A DNA stretch of 45,000 bases from Exiguobacterium aurantiacum DSM 6208. Lineage in GTDB: Bacteria > Bacillota > Bacilli > Exiguobacteriales > Exiguobacteriaceae. The stretch spans positions 517,501-562,500 of the forward strand of contig NZ_JNIQ01000001.1 in NCBI RefSeq assembly GCF_000702585.1, in the 5' to 3' direction. The position numbers and the translations under genes were made by a program. The notes under the pieces are model-generated. The model saw only the letters and a list, made by a program, of their open reading frames with translations. It was not told the origin of the DNA and did no database searches. This document shows, piece by piece, positions 26,333 through 33,944 of this stretch; position 1 is the stretch's first letter; each line of letters starts with the position of its first letter.

Positions 26333-27748
26333 ATGAGCTTTGGAATTACGGTCGTCGGGCTAGGATCCGGCGAAATGGAGCAACTTCCGCTCGGTGTGTA
26401 TCGCCATTTGAAACAGCAGCCCCTCGTCTGGTTGCGCACGAAGGACCATCCTGTCGTCGCTGAACTGGAGGCGGACGGTGTGCATTTCGAATCGTTTGAT
26501 TCGGTATATGAGTCGTGCGACACGTTCGAGGCTGTCTACACCGAGATTGTCGAGACGCTCCTGACTAAAAGTGAAGAGCTCGCCATCACGTATGCGGTCC
26601 CAGGTCATCCGTTCGTCGCCGAACGAACGGTCGAGCTTTTAATAGAGAAAGGTGCCGACGTCACGTTCCTCGGCGGGCAAAGCTTTTTAGACGCCATGTT
26701 CCAGGCGTTGCGCATCGACCCGATCAACGGGTTCCAATTACTCGATGCGACGGCACTTGATGTCGAACGGATTCAAGTGACGCAACACGTGTTGATCGGC
26801 CAAGTGTATGACGGATTCGTAGCCGGAGACGTGAAAGTCCAGTTGATGGAACGCTATCCGGACGAGCACATCGTCAAACTCGTGACGGCTGCCGGGACGA
26901 AACGCGAGCGGGTCAGTGAAATCCCGCTCTATGAGATGGACCGCGTGGCAGAAGTCGACAACTTGACGACGCTTTATGTGCCACCGTTGACGGATGAAAC
27001 GCATTTGGCGCGCGAATTTTCGACGTTGACGCACATCATCGCGACGCTCCGCGGTCCGGACGGGTGCCCGTGGGACAAGAAGCAGACGCACGAGTCGCTT
27101 CGCAAATATTTGCTTGAAGAGGCGTATGAGTTGATCGAGGCGATTGATGCCGAAGATGACGACGCGATCGTCGAAGAGCTCGGTGATGTGTTGTTACAAG
27201 TCATGCTCCACGCCCAAATCGGAGCGGACGACGGCTATTTCGATATCCGGGACGTCATCGGATCGATCAGCGAGAAAATGGTACGTCGTCACCCGCATGT
27301 GTTTGGCGATGTGACGGTGCGTGACGCGAACGATGTCATTTCCAACTGGAATGTGATTAAACAGACCGAAAAAGGGGAAAAGAAGAAATCGCAGCTAGAC
27401 GGTGTCCTCATGACGCAACCAGGCTTAATGCGCGCGGAACAACTGCAAAAGAAAGCAGCGACGGTCGGGTTCGAATGGGACGACGTCAGCGGAGCGTTCG
27501 AAAAGCTCGAAGAAGAATTACGGGAGTGGAAAGAACGTCCAGAAGACGAGACGGAGCTTGGTGATGTGTTGTTCTCGATTGTCAATGTCGCCCGCTATTA
27601 TGCGTTGAACGCCGAACAAGCGCTCGAACGAACGAATCAAAAATTTAAGAGACGGTTTGAATATATCGAGGCGAACGGTCCGATTGAGGACATGACGCTC
27701 GAGCAGATGGACCGGCTCTGGAATGAAGCGAAGGAGCAGGGATTATGA
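26333..27748 (+). CDS. yabN: Fused tetrapyrrole-methylase-like / MazG nucleotide pyrophosphohydrolase (YabN)
   Basis: A 471-residue two-domain protein. Residues 1 to about 220 resemble SAM-dependent tetrapyrrole methylases ([38 protein letters not shown]). From residue 241 ([16 protein letters not shown]) comes the MazG NTP pyrophosphohydrolase part with its metal-binding EEAYELIEA and EELGDVLLQ motifs, and a second MazG-like segment further on ([13 protein letters not shown]). MazG removes abnormal or excess NTPs; the function of the N-terminal domain in such fusions is not established. ATG 26333 follows AAAAGGAG. The stop overlaps the rqcP start (ATGA). Confidence 0.94.
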   Translation: MSFGITVVGLGSGEMEQLPLGVYRHLKQQPLVWLRTKDHPVVAELEADGVHFESFDSVYESCDTFEAVYTEIVETLLTKSEELAITYAVPGHPFVAERTVELLIEKGADVTFLGGQSFLDAMFQALRIDPINGFQLLDATALDVERIQVTQHVLIGQVYDGFVAGDVKVQLMERYPDEHIVKLVTAAGTKRERVSEIPLYEMDRVAEVDNLTTLYVPPLTDETHLAREFSTLTHIIATLRGPDGCPWDKKQTHESLRKYLLEEAYELIEAIDAEDDDAIVEELGDVLLQVMLHAQIGADDGYFDIRDVIGSISEKMVRRHPHVFGDVTVRDANDVISNWNVIKQTEKGEKKKSQLDGVLMTQPGLMRAEQLQKKAATVGFEWDDVSGAFEKLEEELREWKERPEDETELGDVLFSIVNVARYYALNAEQALERTNQKFKRRFEYIEANGPIEDMTLEQMDRLWNEAKEQGL

Positions 27749-28017
27749 GATTAGACAAGTTTTTGAAAGTGTCGCGTTTGATCAAACGACGTACGTTAGC
27801 CAAAGAAGTAGCCGACCAAGGACGCATCGAACTGAACGGACAAACCGCGAAAGCGAGCACGGACGTCAAGGTCGGGGACGAGCTTCAAATTCGCTTCGGC
27901 AATAAACTCGTCACGGTCGTCATCGATTCGATTGCCGAACATGCACGCAAAGAAGACGCGAAGGAAATGTACCGCTTGATCAAAGAAGAAAAGGTGAACA
28001 GTGGTACGGAAGCGTAA
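27745..28017 (+). CDS. rqcP: S4-domain RNA-binding protein RqcP (YabO)
   Basis: A 90-residue S4-domain protein (Hsp15 family). [20 protein letters not shown] and [20 protein letters not shown] form the S4 RNA-binding fold. In Bacillus RqcP joins RqcH on stalled 50S subunits to add C-terminal alanine tails during ribosome rescue. ATG 27745 overlaps the yabN stop and lies behind AAGGAGCAGG. Two sporulation genes normally following (yabP, yabQ) are absent, and divIC comes next after 45 bp. Confidence 0.95.
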   Translation: MRLDKFLKVSRLIKRRTLAKEVADQGRIELNGQTAKASTDVKVGDELQIRFGNKLVTVVIDSIAEHARKEDAKEMYRLIKEEKVNSGTEA

Positions 28018-28062
28018 AAAAAAGGTATACTGGACGTACTAGGACAGGAGGAAGGTGATTCG

Positions 28063-28437
28063 ATGAATGGACGTACCCCGATCGATCGCAAACAGCGAAT
28101 TCGGGCTCTCGACGAACGGAGAGAACAGCTGGAAAAAGATCAGACCCGGCGACGTATCCATCTTCGACGCCGCCTGGCCGCGGCCTCGCTCCTTTTCTTG
28201 TTGATGATCGTGTTGATCGGTCAGAGCTACTTCACAAAAGTCGGCTACGTTTCGGAGCAAGAGCGAAATCAGAACGAAGCGCAAGTCGAGTTGAATGAAG
28301 TGAAAGAAGAGCAAGCGGAATTGCAGGAGCAGGTCGAACGTTTACAAGACGATGAATATATCGCCAATCTCGCGCGCAACGAGTTGTTGTTTTCGAAAGA
28401 TGGCGAGATTATTTTTTACTTCTCACCAGAGGAATAA
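28063..28437 (+). CDS. divIC: Cell-division protein DivIC (FtsB-like)
   Basis: A 124-residue bitopic septal protein of the DivIC/FtsB family that joins FtsL and DivIB in the divisome. A basic cytoplasmic N-terminus (1-37) precedes one membrane segment (about 39-56, AASLLFLLMIVLIG) and an extracellular Gln/Glu-rich coiled coil (about 64-100). The C-terminal NELLFSKDGEIIFYF is a family motif. ATG follows GGAGGAAGG. A TATACT at 28026-28031 could be a -10 but has no good -35. Confidence 0.93.
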   Translation: MNGRTPIDRKQRIRALDERREQLEKDQTRRRIHLRRRLAAASLLFLLMIVLIGQSYFTKVGYVSEQERNQNEAQVELNEVKEEQAELQEQVERLQDDEYIANLARNELLFSKDGEIIFYFSPEE

Positions 28438-28446
28438 GTCGCTTCG

Positions 28447-28475
28447 TTGACCGTTGACGAAACGACTCGTATAAT
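28447..28475 (+). promoter_or_regulatory. yabR promoter with overlapping dyad
   Basis: TTGACC (28447-28452), 17-bp spacer, TATAAT (28470-28475). An imperfect inverted repeat, AGTCGCTTCGT (28437-28447) and ACGAAACGACT (28457-28467), overlaps the -35 and spacer. It might be an operator or the divIC terminator, though no T tract follows. Confidence 0.75.
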
Positions 28476-28512
28476 TGTAGGGAATCAATCAAAAAAAGGA
28501 GTACATTATTTT

Positions 28513-29052
28513 ATGTCAATTGAAGTAGGAAGCAAGGTACAAGGTAAGGTTACAGGGATTACGCATTTCGGAGCGTTCGTAGAACTTCCAAACGGAAAAA
28601 CAGGTTTGGTGCACATCAGTGAAGTGGCGGATTCTTACGTCAAAGACATCAATGAAGTCCTCACGGTCGGTCAGGAAGTCACGGTCAAAGTATTGAACGT
28701 CGAGAACGATGGCAAAATCGGGTTGTCCATCAAGAAAGCGGTTGACCGTCCTGTGAGCGAACGTCCTGAGCGTCCGGCAGGCGAGCGTTTCTCTCGCGGC
28801 CCACGTCCAGGTGGCCCAGGTCAAGGTCAAGGACCACGACCAGGTGGCCCAGGACAAGGTCCACGCGGCGGCGGTGGCCCACGCGGTGGCGGCGGTCCAC
28901 GCGGTGGTGGCGGACGTCGTGAAGTACGTCGTGAGCCTGAAACGTTTGACACGTTGATGAGCAAGTTCTTGAAAGATAGCGACGAGCGTCTCACAACGTT
29001 GAAACGTCAGACTGATTCGAAACGCGGTGGGCGTGGAGCCAAGCGCGGGTAA
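28513..29052 (+). CDS. yabR: S1-domain RNA-binding protein YabR with Gly/Pro/Arg-rich insert
   Basis: A 179-residue protein. Residues 1-75 are a typical S1 RNA-binding domain (VGSKVQGKVTGITHFGAFVE, TGLVHISEVADSYV, GKIGLSIKKA). Residues 94-136 are low-complexity Gly/Pro/Arg/Gln, with GPRPGGPGQGQ and three PRGGGG units. The end (EPETFDTLMSKFLKDSDERL and a basic tail) is the segment conserved in YabR. Bacillus YabR is about 50 residues shorter and, as I recall, lacks such a block. The basic disordered tract is RGG-box-like, suggesting extra RNA binding or assembly. ATG 28513 follows AAGGAG; upstream codons fall in the promoter. Cellular role unknown. Confidence 0.92.
   Translation: MSIEVGSKVQGKVTGITHFGAFVELPNGKTGLVHISEVADSYVKDINEVLTVGQEVTVKVLNVENDGKIGLSIKKAVDRPVSERPERPAGERFSRGPRPGGPGQGQGPRPGGPGQGPRGGGGPRGGGGPRGGGGRREVRREPETFDTLMSKFLKDSDERLTTLKRQTDSKRGGRGAKRG
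28792..28920 (+). repeat. GC-rich tandem coding repeat in yabR
   Basis: Degenerate in-frame repeats encode GPRPGGPGQGQ / GPRPGGPGQG and three copies of PRGGGG. The 15-18-nt units vary mainly at third positions. Confidence 0.85.
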
Positions 29053-29115
29053 CCCTTCGTAAACCACTAGCTTCTACTCGTAACGATACAAGCTTTTTCA
29101 CATGCGAACTGCATT

Positions 29116-29146
29116 GCCACAGACGTGAACCGTCTGTGGCTTTTTT
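29116..29146 (+). terminator. Terminator after yabR
   Basis: GCCACAGACG, loop TGAAC, CGTCTGTGGC (10-bp perfect stem), then TTTTTT. Confidence 0.93.
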
Positions 29147-29156
29147 GTCGTTTAAA

Positions 29157-29175
29157 TAGTTATAAAAAATAACTA
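29157..29175. promoter_or_regulatory. Palindromic site upstream of the YhgE/Pip promoter
   Basis: TAGTTAT, five A, ATAACTA: perfect 7-bp inverted repeat with a 5-bp centre, just upstream of the -35. A related copy is at 29228-29246. This is typical of a dimeric repressor operator; no regulator gene is next to it. Confidence 0.6.
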
Positions 29176-29182
29176 AAAAAGG

Positions 29183-29211
29183 TTGCATTTTTCAGAAGAA
29201 GCGAGCACAAT
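29183..29211 (+). promoter_or_regulatory. Possible promoter of the YhgE/Pip gene
   Basis: TTGCAT (29183-29188), 17-bp spacer, CACAAT (29206-29211). Both boxes are weak, as expected if an activator or repressor controls it. It lies between the two TAGTTAT sites. Confidence 0.45.
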
Positions 29212-29227
29212 AGGGAACATGAAAAAA

Positions 29228-29246
29228 TAGTTATGTTTTATAAGTG
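29228..29246. promoter_or_regulatory. Second TAGTTAT site in the YhgE/Pip leader
   Basis: TAGTTAT, GTTTT, ATAAGTG: the left arm equals that of the site at 29157 and the right arm is a 5-of-7 match, with the same 7-5-7 spacing. It overlaps the start of the ribosome-binding region. Confidence 0.45.
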
Positions 29247-29263
29247 AAGGTGGAGGAACAGAT

Positions 29264-31666
29264 ATGAATGGATGGAAACTATGGAAGGCCGAGTGGCGAA
29301 GCATTGGGAAAGATCCGCGGGTATGGATCCCGATTCTAGCGGTCGTGCTCGTGCCGCTCATGTATGCGGGGATGTTTTTATGGGCGTTTTGGGACCCGTA
29401 CGGTCAGATGAAGGACTTACCGGTCGCCATCGTCAATGAAGATAGCGGGGCAACGTTCGAAGGTGATTCACTCGCGATCGGAGATGAGCTCGTCGATAAA
29501 CTGCTCGCTTCGGAAGCTTTTGAATTTGTTGAGACGACTAAAGAAGAGGCGGAATCGGGCTTACAGGACCACGCCTACTATATGACGATTGAGATTCCAA
29601 AGGACTTCTCGGAGAAGGCGACGACCGCACTTGATGATCAACCGGAACGGCTCGAACTCAAGTATATCGCCAACGAATCTTATAACTTCTTGGCCGCTCA
29701 AATCGGCGGTTCAGCGATGGAACAAGTAAAAGCGGAACTATCGACGGAAGTGGCGAAGCAGTACGTCAGCGCGTTGCGGGATGGCATTGATGAAGCGGCC
29801 GCTGGTCTTGGGGAGGCGGCAGACGGCGCCTCACTTCTCGCTAACGGTTCGGAGACGGCGAAGAACGGTGCGACCCAACTTGCCGATGGCGCCGCACTCC
29901 TCGCTTCGAAACAGCAACAACTTGCAGACGGAGCGGGTCGTTTAGGTGAAGGCGTGTCTCAACTCGCAACGGGCACGACCGATTTGGCTGATGGTAGTCG
30001 ACGAGTGTATGAAGGAAGTGCGGCCCTGTCAGATGGGGCCCGTCGCGTGGATGACGGCGCGTCCGTCCTCCTAGACGGAACGAATCAACTCGTCGAAGGA
30101 ACGACGGCATTCGCCTTGAAACTTGAGGAGCTGCATACGGGCGCGAAGTCGCTTGACGAAGGGATGCGACACTTGGCGGCGGGGATTGATCAAGCGAAGT
30201 CTGGCAGTGAACGGCTCGTCGCCGGCTCGAGTGAGTTGGCGACCGGGATGACGAACGCCAAACAAGGCAACGCCGCGCTCTTGGCAGGGGAGACCGAATT
30301 GATTGACGGCATCGGACAAATGAAGACGATGCTACTCGCCAATCAAGACGAATTGATGCAACAACTTTCGGCGTTGGCACAATCGGGTCAACCGATTCCT
30401 CCAGAAGTGCTTCAACAAGTAGTAAGTCGACTTGAGGAAGGTCAACAGGCCACGGCGGCTGGGTTTGACGAGCTCACGGTAGGGGCGACACGTGTCCGAG
30501 ACGGACAAGCCGCGCTAGACGCCGGCTTAACGAAAGCAGAAGCAGGAGCGAATGAACTTGCTTCAGGTTTGGCAGCACTGAATGAAGGACAAGCCGAGTT
30601 GGCCGATGGGGCCACGGCGCTCGCTGCCGGTTCGGCCCGACTCGAGCAAGGGGCACAGACGGCTGCGGCGAGTTCGAATGAGCTCGCATCAGCGAGTACG
30701 ACGTTGAACGCCGGTGCAGGGCAGTTGAGAGACGGGACATCTGAACTGGCTTCGGGCAGTACGCGTTTGACAGAAGCGACCGGTGCGCTGACGGACGGAA
30801 GCAAGAAGCTCGCTGCCGGCGCGAAAGACGCGGAAGACGGAACGCGCACGCTGTCTGACGGGGCGATACAACTTGCTGATGGCGGGGCGACGATTGCGTC
30901 AGGAAGCAGCGAACTGAAGGACGGCTTGTCTGAACTCGAGTCAGGGAATGCCACGCTGCGTGACGCGTTGGCCGAAGGAGCCGACCGAGCGTCCATCGAT
31001 CTCGGAGACGACAACGTCGACATGATGGCGGGTCCGGTCACGGTCGTAAACGATTCGATTCATCACGTGCCGAACTACGGGACGGGCTTTGCCCCGTACT
31101 TCATGTCGCTCGGCCTCTTCGTCGGGGCACTTTTGCTCTCGATCGTCTATCCGCTCTACGACCCGGCAGGTAAACCGAAACGAAGCTTGTCTTGGCTCGC
31201 CTCGAAATCGGGCGTCTTGATTGTCATCGGGTTCGTTCAAGCGCTCGTATTAGACGTCGCGATGGTATACTTGCTCGGGTTAGAAGTCGATGCGCCACTT
31301 CAGTTCTTCGGATTCAGTTGGCTAGCGAGCATCACGTTCTTAATGATCGTCCAACTGCTCGTGACGGTACTCGGGAATCCGGGACGCTTCGTCGCCATCA
31401 TCCTGCTCATCTTGCAGCTGACGACGTCGGCCGGAACGTTCCCGTTAGAGCTGATCCCACGGGCACTCCAACCGTTCAACGCGTTACTCCCGATGACGTA
31501 TACGGTGGCCGGTTATAAAGAAATTCTATCTGGCGACGGTGCGCAATATTTACAGTCGGCGACGATTTACCTCCTGCTCGTCTCGCTTGCTTGTCTCGGG
31601 CTGTTATGGGGTTATTTCCGGATTGCTTGGAAAAAGAAATATCGGGGTATTCCGTCTGAAGCGTGA
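29264..31666 (+). CDS. YhgE/Pip family membrane protein with long heptad repeat domain
   Basis: An 800-residue membrane protein of the YhgE/Pip family (phage-infection protein relatives, ABC-2-type permease fold). One membrane segment near the N-terminus (about 25-45, IPILAVVLVPLMYAGMF) is followed by a YhgE N-domain. A very long region of heptads of the form LxxGxxx (LADGAGR, LGEGVSQ, LATGTTD, LADGSRR) runs in two blocks, about 185-350 and 390-567, split by a Pro-containing linker (QPIPPE). From about 610 come five or so membrane segments. The heptads probably form an extracellular coiled or helical-bundle domain. Relatives include Lactococcus Pip (phage adsorption) and EsaA-like proteins, but function here is unknown. 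ATG follows GGTGGAGG. It sits where Bacillus has spoIIE, yabS and yabT. Confidence 0.88.
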   Translation: MNGWKLWKAEWRSIGKDPRVWIPILAVVLVPLMYAGMFLWAFWDPYGQMKDLPVAIVNEDSGATFEGDSLAIGDELVDKLLASEAFEFVETTKEEAESGLQDHAYYMTIEIPKDFSEKATTALDDQPERLELKYIANESYNFLAAQIGGSAMEQVKAELSTEVAKQYVSALRDGIDEAAAGLGEAADGASLLANGSETAKNGATQLADGAALLASKQQQLADGAGRLGEGVSQLATGTTDLADGSRRVYEGSAALSDGARRVDDGASVLLDGTNQLVEGTTAFALKLEELHTGAKSLDEGMRHLAAGIDQAKSGSERLVAGSSELATGMTNAKQGNAALLAGETELIDGIGQMKTMLLANQDELMQQLSALAQSGQPIPPEVLQQVVSRLEEGQQATAAGFDELTVGATRVRDGQAALDAGLTKAEAGANELASGLAALNEGQAELADGATALAAGSARLEQGAQTAAASSNELASASTTLNAGAGQLRDGTSELASGSTRLTEATGALTDGSKKLAAGAKDAEDGTRTLSDGAIQLADGGATIASGSSELKDGLSELESGNATLRDALAEGADRASIDLGDDNVDMMAGPVTVVNDSIHHVPNYGTGFAPYFMSLGLFVGALLLSIVYPLYDPAGKPKRSLSWLASKSGVLIVIGFVQALVLDVAMVYLLGLEVDAPLQFFGFSWLASITFLMIVQLLVTVLGNPGRFVAIILLILQLTTSAGTFPLELIPRALQPFNALLPMTYTVAGYKEILSGDGAQYLQSATIYLLLVSLACLGLLWGYFRIAWKKKYRGIPSEA

Positions 31667-31681
31667 TGTAAAAGGAAACGA

Positions 31682-31726
31682 AAATCGTGTATAGTGAGGA
31701 AGACGACACTGTACACGATTTCTTTT
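31682..31726 (+). terminator. Terminator of the YhgE/Pip gene
   Basis: AAATCGTGTATAGTG, a 10-nt loop, CACTGTACACGATTT (15 bp with one G-T), then CTTTT. Confidence 0.85.
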
Positions 31727-31748
31727 ATAAAAAAACTTTAAAAAAGAA

Positions 31749-31777
31749 TTGACACGAACGTGGTGACTGGTTATTAT
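31749..31777 (+). promoter_or_regulatory. Promoter of the tRNA-Met/tRNA-Glu unit
   Basis: Perfect -35 TTGACA (31749-31754), 17-bp spacer, TATTAT (31772-31777), ending 33 bp before the first tRNA. Confidence 0.88.
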
Positions 31778-31810
31778 AGAAAATGTGCTTAGGACACAAC
31801 ACAATAACAT

Positions 31811-31887
31811 GGCGGTGTAGCTCAGCTGGCTAGAGCGTACGGTTCATACCCGTGAGGTCGTGGGTTCGACTCCCTCCGCCGCTACCA
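31811..31887 (+). tRNA. tRNA-Met (CAT), elongator type
   Basis: 77 nt with encoded CCA. Anticodon loop TTCATAC gives CAT. The acceptor GGCGGTG / CGCCGCT pairs at the first position, and the anticodon stem lacks the three G-C pairs typical of initiators, so it is the elongator. It closely resembles the Bacillus tRNA-Met at the same place. The T-stem GTGGG / CCCTC has a T-T mismatch at its second pair. Confidence 0.96.
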
Positions 31888-31896
31888 TTTTATTTA

Positions 31897-31968
31897 GGCC
31901 CGTTGGTCAAGCGGTTAAGACACCGCCCTTTCACGGCGGTAACACGGGTTCGAATCCCGTACGGGTCA
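31897..31968 (+). tRNA. tRNA-Glu (TTC)
   Basis: 72 nt, without encoded CCA. Acceptor GGCCCGT / ACGGGTC, anticodon stem CCGCC / GGCGG around CTTTCAC (anticodon TTC), T-arm ACGGG-TTCGAAT-CCCGT. It follows tRNA-Met by 9 bases, as in Bacillus. Confidence 0.97.
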
Positions 31969-31985
31969 CTTACCTAAGCGAACAA

Positions 31986-32012
31986 GTCATCTCATCTGAG
32001 GTGGCTTTTTTT
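31986..32012 (+). terminator. Terminator of the tRNA unit
   Basis: GTCATCTC, loop ATCT, GAGGTGGC (8 bp including G-T pairs), then seven T. Confidence 0.85.
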
Positions 32013-32034
32013 GTTATCTCAAGGAGGGCGGAAG

Positions 32035-33261
32035 ATGCCAAACGTATTGCTGGCCGTATCGGGCGGAGTCGATTCGATCGTATTGCTTCATCAGATGGTC
32101 GCGAAAGGCCTCGACGTCGGCGTCGCGCACGTCCATCACGGACAGCGCCGTGCATCCGATGAGGAGTATCGGTTCGTCGAACAGCTCGCGCGCGAATATG
32201 GCGTCCCGTTTCACGGCAAGCGGTTAATCATCGAGACGGCGTCACAAGCAGCTTACCGGGAAGCGCGTTATGCATTTTTCGAGACGGTCATGCAGGAGTG
32301 CGGCTATCGTGAGTTGATGACGGCCCATCACGCCGATGACGTCGTCGAGACGGTGTTGATTCAATTGCATCGCAACGTCGTCGAAGTGACGGGCATCCCG
32401 GAGCGTCGCCCGTTCGGCGGCGGGGTGCTCGTCCGTCCGCTGTTAGATGAAACGAAACAAAGTCTCATCGCCTACGCGCGACAGCACGATCTCGAATGGC
32501 GTGAAGACGCCACGAACGCGAAGACGGATTATTTGCGTAACCGAATGCGTCATCTCGTCATCCCCCCGTTACGGGCGGGGTGGCCGACGCTCGTCCGGGA
32601 CGTGTGTGCAACAGCACGCGCGAACCGACGAACATGGCAACGACGTTATGCGGCCATGACCGTATGGATGGACCGTCACGTCGATCTTGAAATGAAAGCG
32701 TTTCATGTGAAACTTGAAGCGGTTATGGTCTTGTCGGCAGAAGAACGTTATGTGCTCGGGCGGCTTTTATCCGAGCGATTCGGGGTACAGGTAGCGGAAG
32801 GTATGACGCGACTCATGCAAAGTAAACGAGGGACGGGTGTGTACGATGTGGGCGGGGATTTTCGTTTAGAGAAGCGTGACGGCGGCATCGCTCTGACGGA
32901 ACGAGGACAACTGTCAATCCCGTCGCCGCAACGAGTCGAGACGCTCCCGACACGCGTGACGTTCGGTGAACACGTCGTTTCGCTTGAAGTGACGGAAGAT
33001 GGTCGTGGTTTCCCGCTCGATGCACTCGAGTGGCCGCTATACGTCCGTTCACCACGACCGGGAGACCGGATTAGCCTCTCGGTCGGGACGAAGAAAGTCG
33101 CCCGTGTGTTGATTGATGCAAAAGTCCCGCGCGAAAAACGTCCGTTTATCCCGTTATTAGTTGACGCAACTGGTCGAATTATCGCTATAGTAGGAATAAG
33201 AGTTTCCGACTTTCCAGAGAAGTCGGATGCGAGATGCCCACGATTAATGGTAAAATGGTGA
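32035..33261 (+). CDS. tilS: tRNA(Ile)-lysidine synthase
   Basis: Converts C34 of the CAU-anticodon tRNA-Ile to lysidine, an essential step for AUA decoding. The 408 residues start with the PP-loop ATP pyrophosphatase motif AVSGGVDS (about 6-13), continue with AHVHHGQR and TAHHADDVVETVLIQL, and end in a TilS C-terminal substrate-binding domain (PLYVRSPRPGDRI, KKVARVLIDAKVPREKR). It is shorter than the Bacillus enzyme. ATG 32035 follows AAGGAGGG (32021-32028); codons upstream fall in the tRNA terminator. It precedes hpt and ftsH, the conserved Firmicute order. Confidence 0.96.
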   Translation: MPNVLLAVSGGVDSIVLLHQMVAKGLDVGVAHVHHGQRRASDEEYRFVEQLAREYGVPFHGKRLIIETASQAAYREARYAFFETVMQECGYRELMTAHHADDVVETVLIQLHRNVVEVTGIPERRPFGGGVLVRPLLDETKQSLIAYARQHDLEWREDATNAKTDYLRNRMRHLVIPPLRAGWPTLVRDVCATARANRRTWQRRYAAMTVWMDRHVDLEMKAFHVKLEAVMVLSAEERYVLGRLLSERFGVQVAEGMTRLMQSKRGTGVYDVGGDFRLEKRDGGIALTERGQLSIPSPQRVETLPTRVTFGEHVVSLEVTEDGRGFPLDALEWPLYVRSPRPGDRISLSVGTKKVARVLIDAKVPREKRPFIPLLVDATGRIIAIVGIRVSDFPEKSDARCPRLMVKW

Positions 33262-33293
33262 TTGTGTCGGATTAGAAAGAGGAGGATTTCAAG

Positions 33294-33839
33294 ATGTCAT
33301 TAATGAACGATATGGAAAAGGTGCTCATTTCGAGTGAAGAGATTCAAGGAAAAGTGAAAGAACTCGCGGTAACGCTCAGCGAAGAATATAAAGAAGAGTT
33401 TCCGCTTCTCGTCTGTGTATTGAAAGGCGCGATGCCATTCATGTCAGACCTCGTCAAAGAAATGGATATCCATTTAGAGATGGATTTCATGGACGTGTCG
33501 ACGTATCACGGAGGGACGTCTTCGACAGGTGAAGTGAAAATCGAGAAAGATTTAAACACGTCTGTAGAAGGTCGTGACATCTTGATTGTAGAAGATATCA
33601 TTGATAGCGGGCTCACGCTCGGTTATCTCGTAGACCTCCTTAAATATCGTAAAGCGAAGTCGGTGAAAATCGTGACGTTGCTCGATAAGCCAACAGGACG
33701 TAAAAACGGATTGTCCGCAGATTATAGCGGTTTCGTGATTCCTCACGAATTCGTCGTGGGCTACGGTCTCGATTATGAGGAGAAATATCGTAACCTTCCT
33801 TACGTCGGTGTGCTCAAGCCGAGCGTTTACGGGGGCTAA
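33294..33839 (+). CDS. hpt: Hypoxanthine phosphoribosyltransferase
   Basis: Purine salvage: hypoxanthine or guanine plus PRPP to IMP or GMP. The 181 residues have [15 protein letters not shown] near the N-terminus, the PRPP-binding loop [13 protein letters not shown] from residue 96, and [10 protein letters not shown] / [15 protein letters not shown] for base binding. ATG follows GGAGG (33281-33285). In Bacillus the product also interacts with TilS and FtsH to activate ftsH transcription. A TTGACG-19-TATAGT pair inside tilS (33161-33191) could be an internal promoter. Confidence 0.96.
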   Translation: MSLMNDMEKVLISSEEIQGKVKELAVTLSEEYKEEFPLLVCVLKGAMPFMSDLVKEMDIHLEMDFMDVSTYHGGTSSTGEVKIEKDLNTSVEGRDILIVEDIIDSGLTLGYLVDLLKYRKAKSVKIVTLLDKPTGRKNGLSADYSGFVIPHEFVVGYGLDYEEKYRNLPYVGVLKPSVYGG

Positions 33840-33944
33840 CGTTTTTCTTTTGAAAATGTGACGTGGTAAGATAAAAGAAATACCCAAAGTATACACATAT
33901 ACTGAATGGGCGAGAACATCGTTTCTCGGAATAGGAGGCAGAGA

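Noticed and set aside
28516-29067. 183-codon open frame opposite yabR
   Set aside because: Trp/Ala/Thr-rich antisense of the Gly/Pro/Arg repeat, no ribosome site; a by-product of repeat composition.
30442-31041. 199-codon open frame opposite the YhgE/Pip gene
   Set aside because: Ser/Ala/Pro-rich shadow of the heptad repeats; no start signals.
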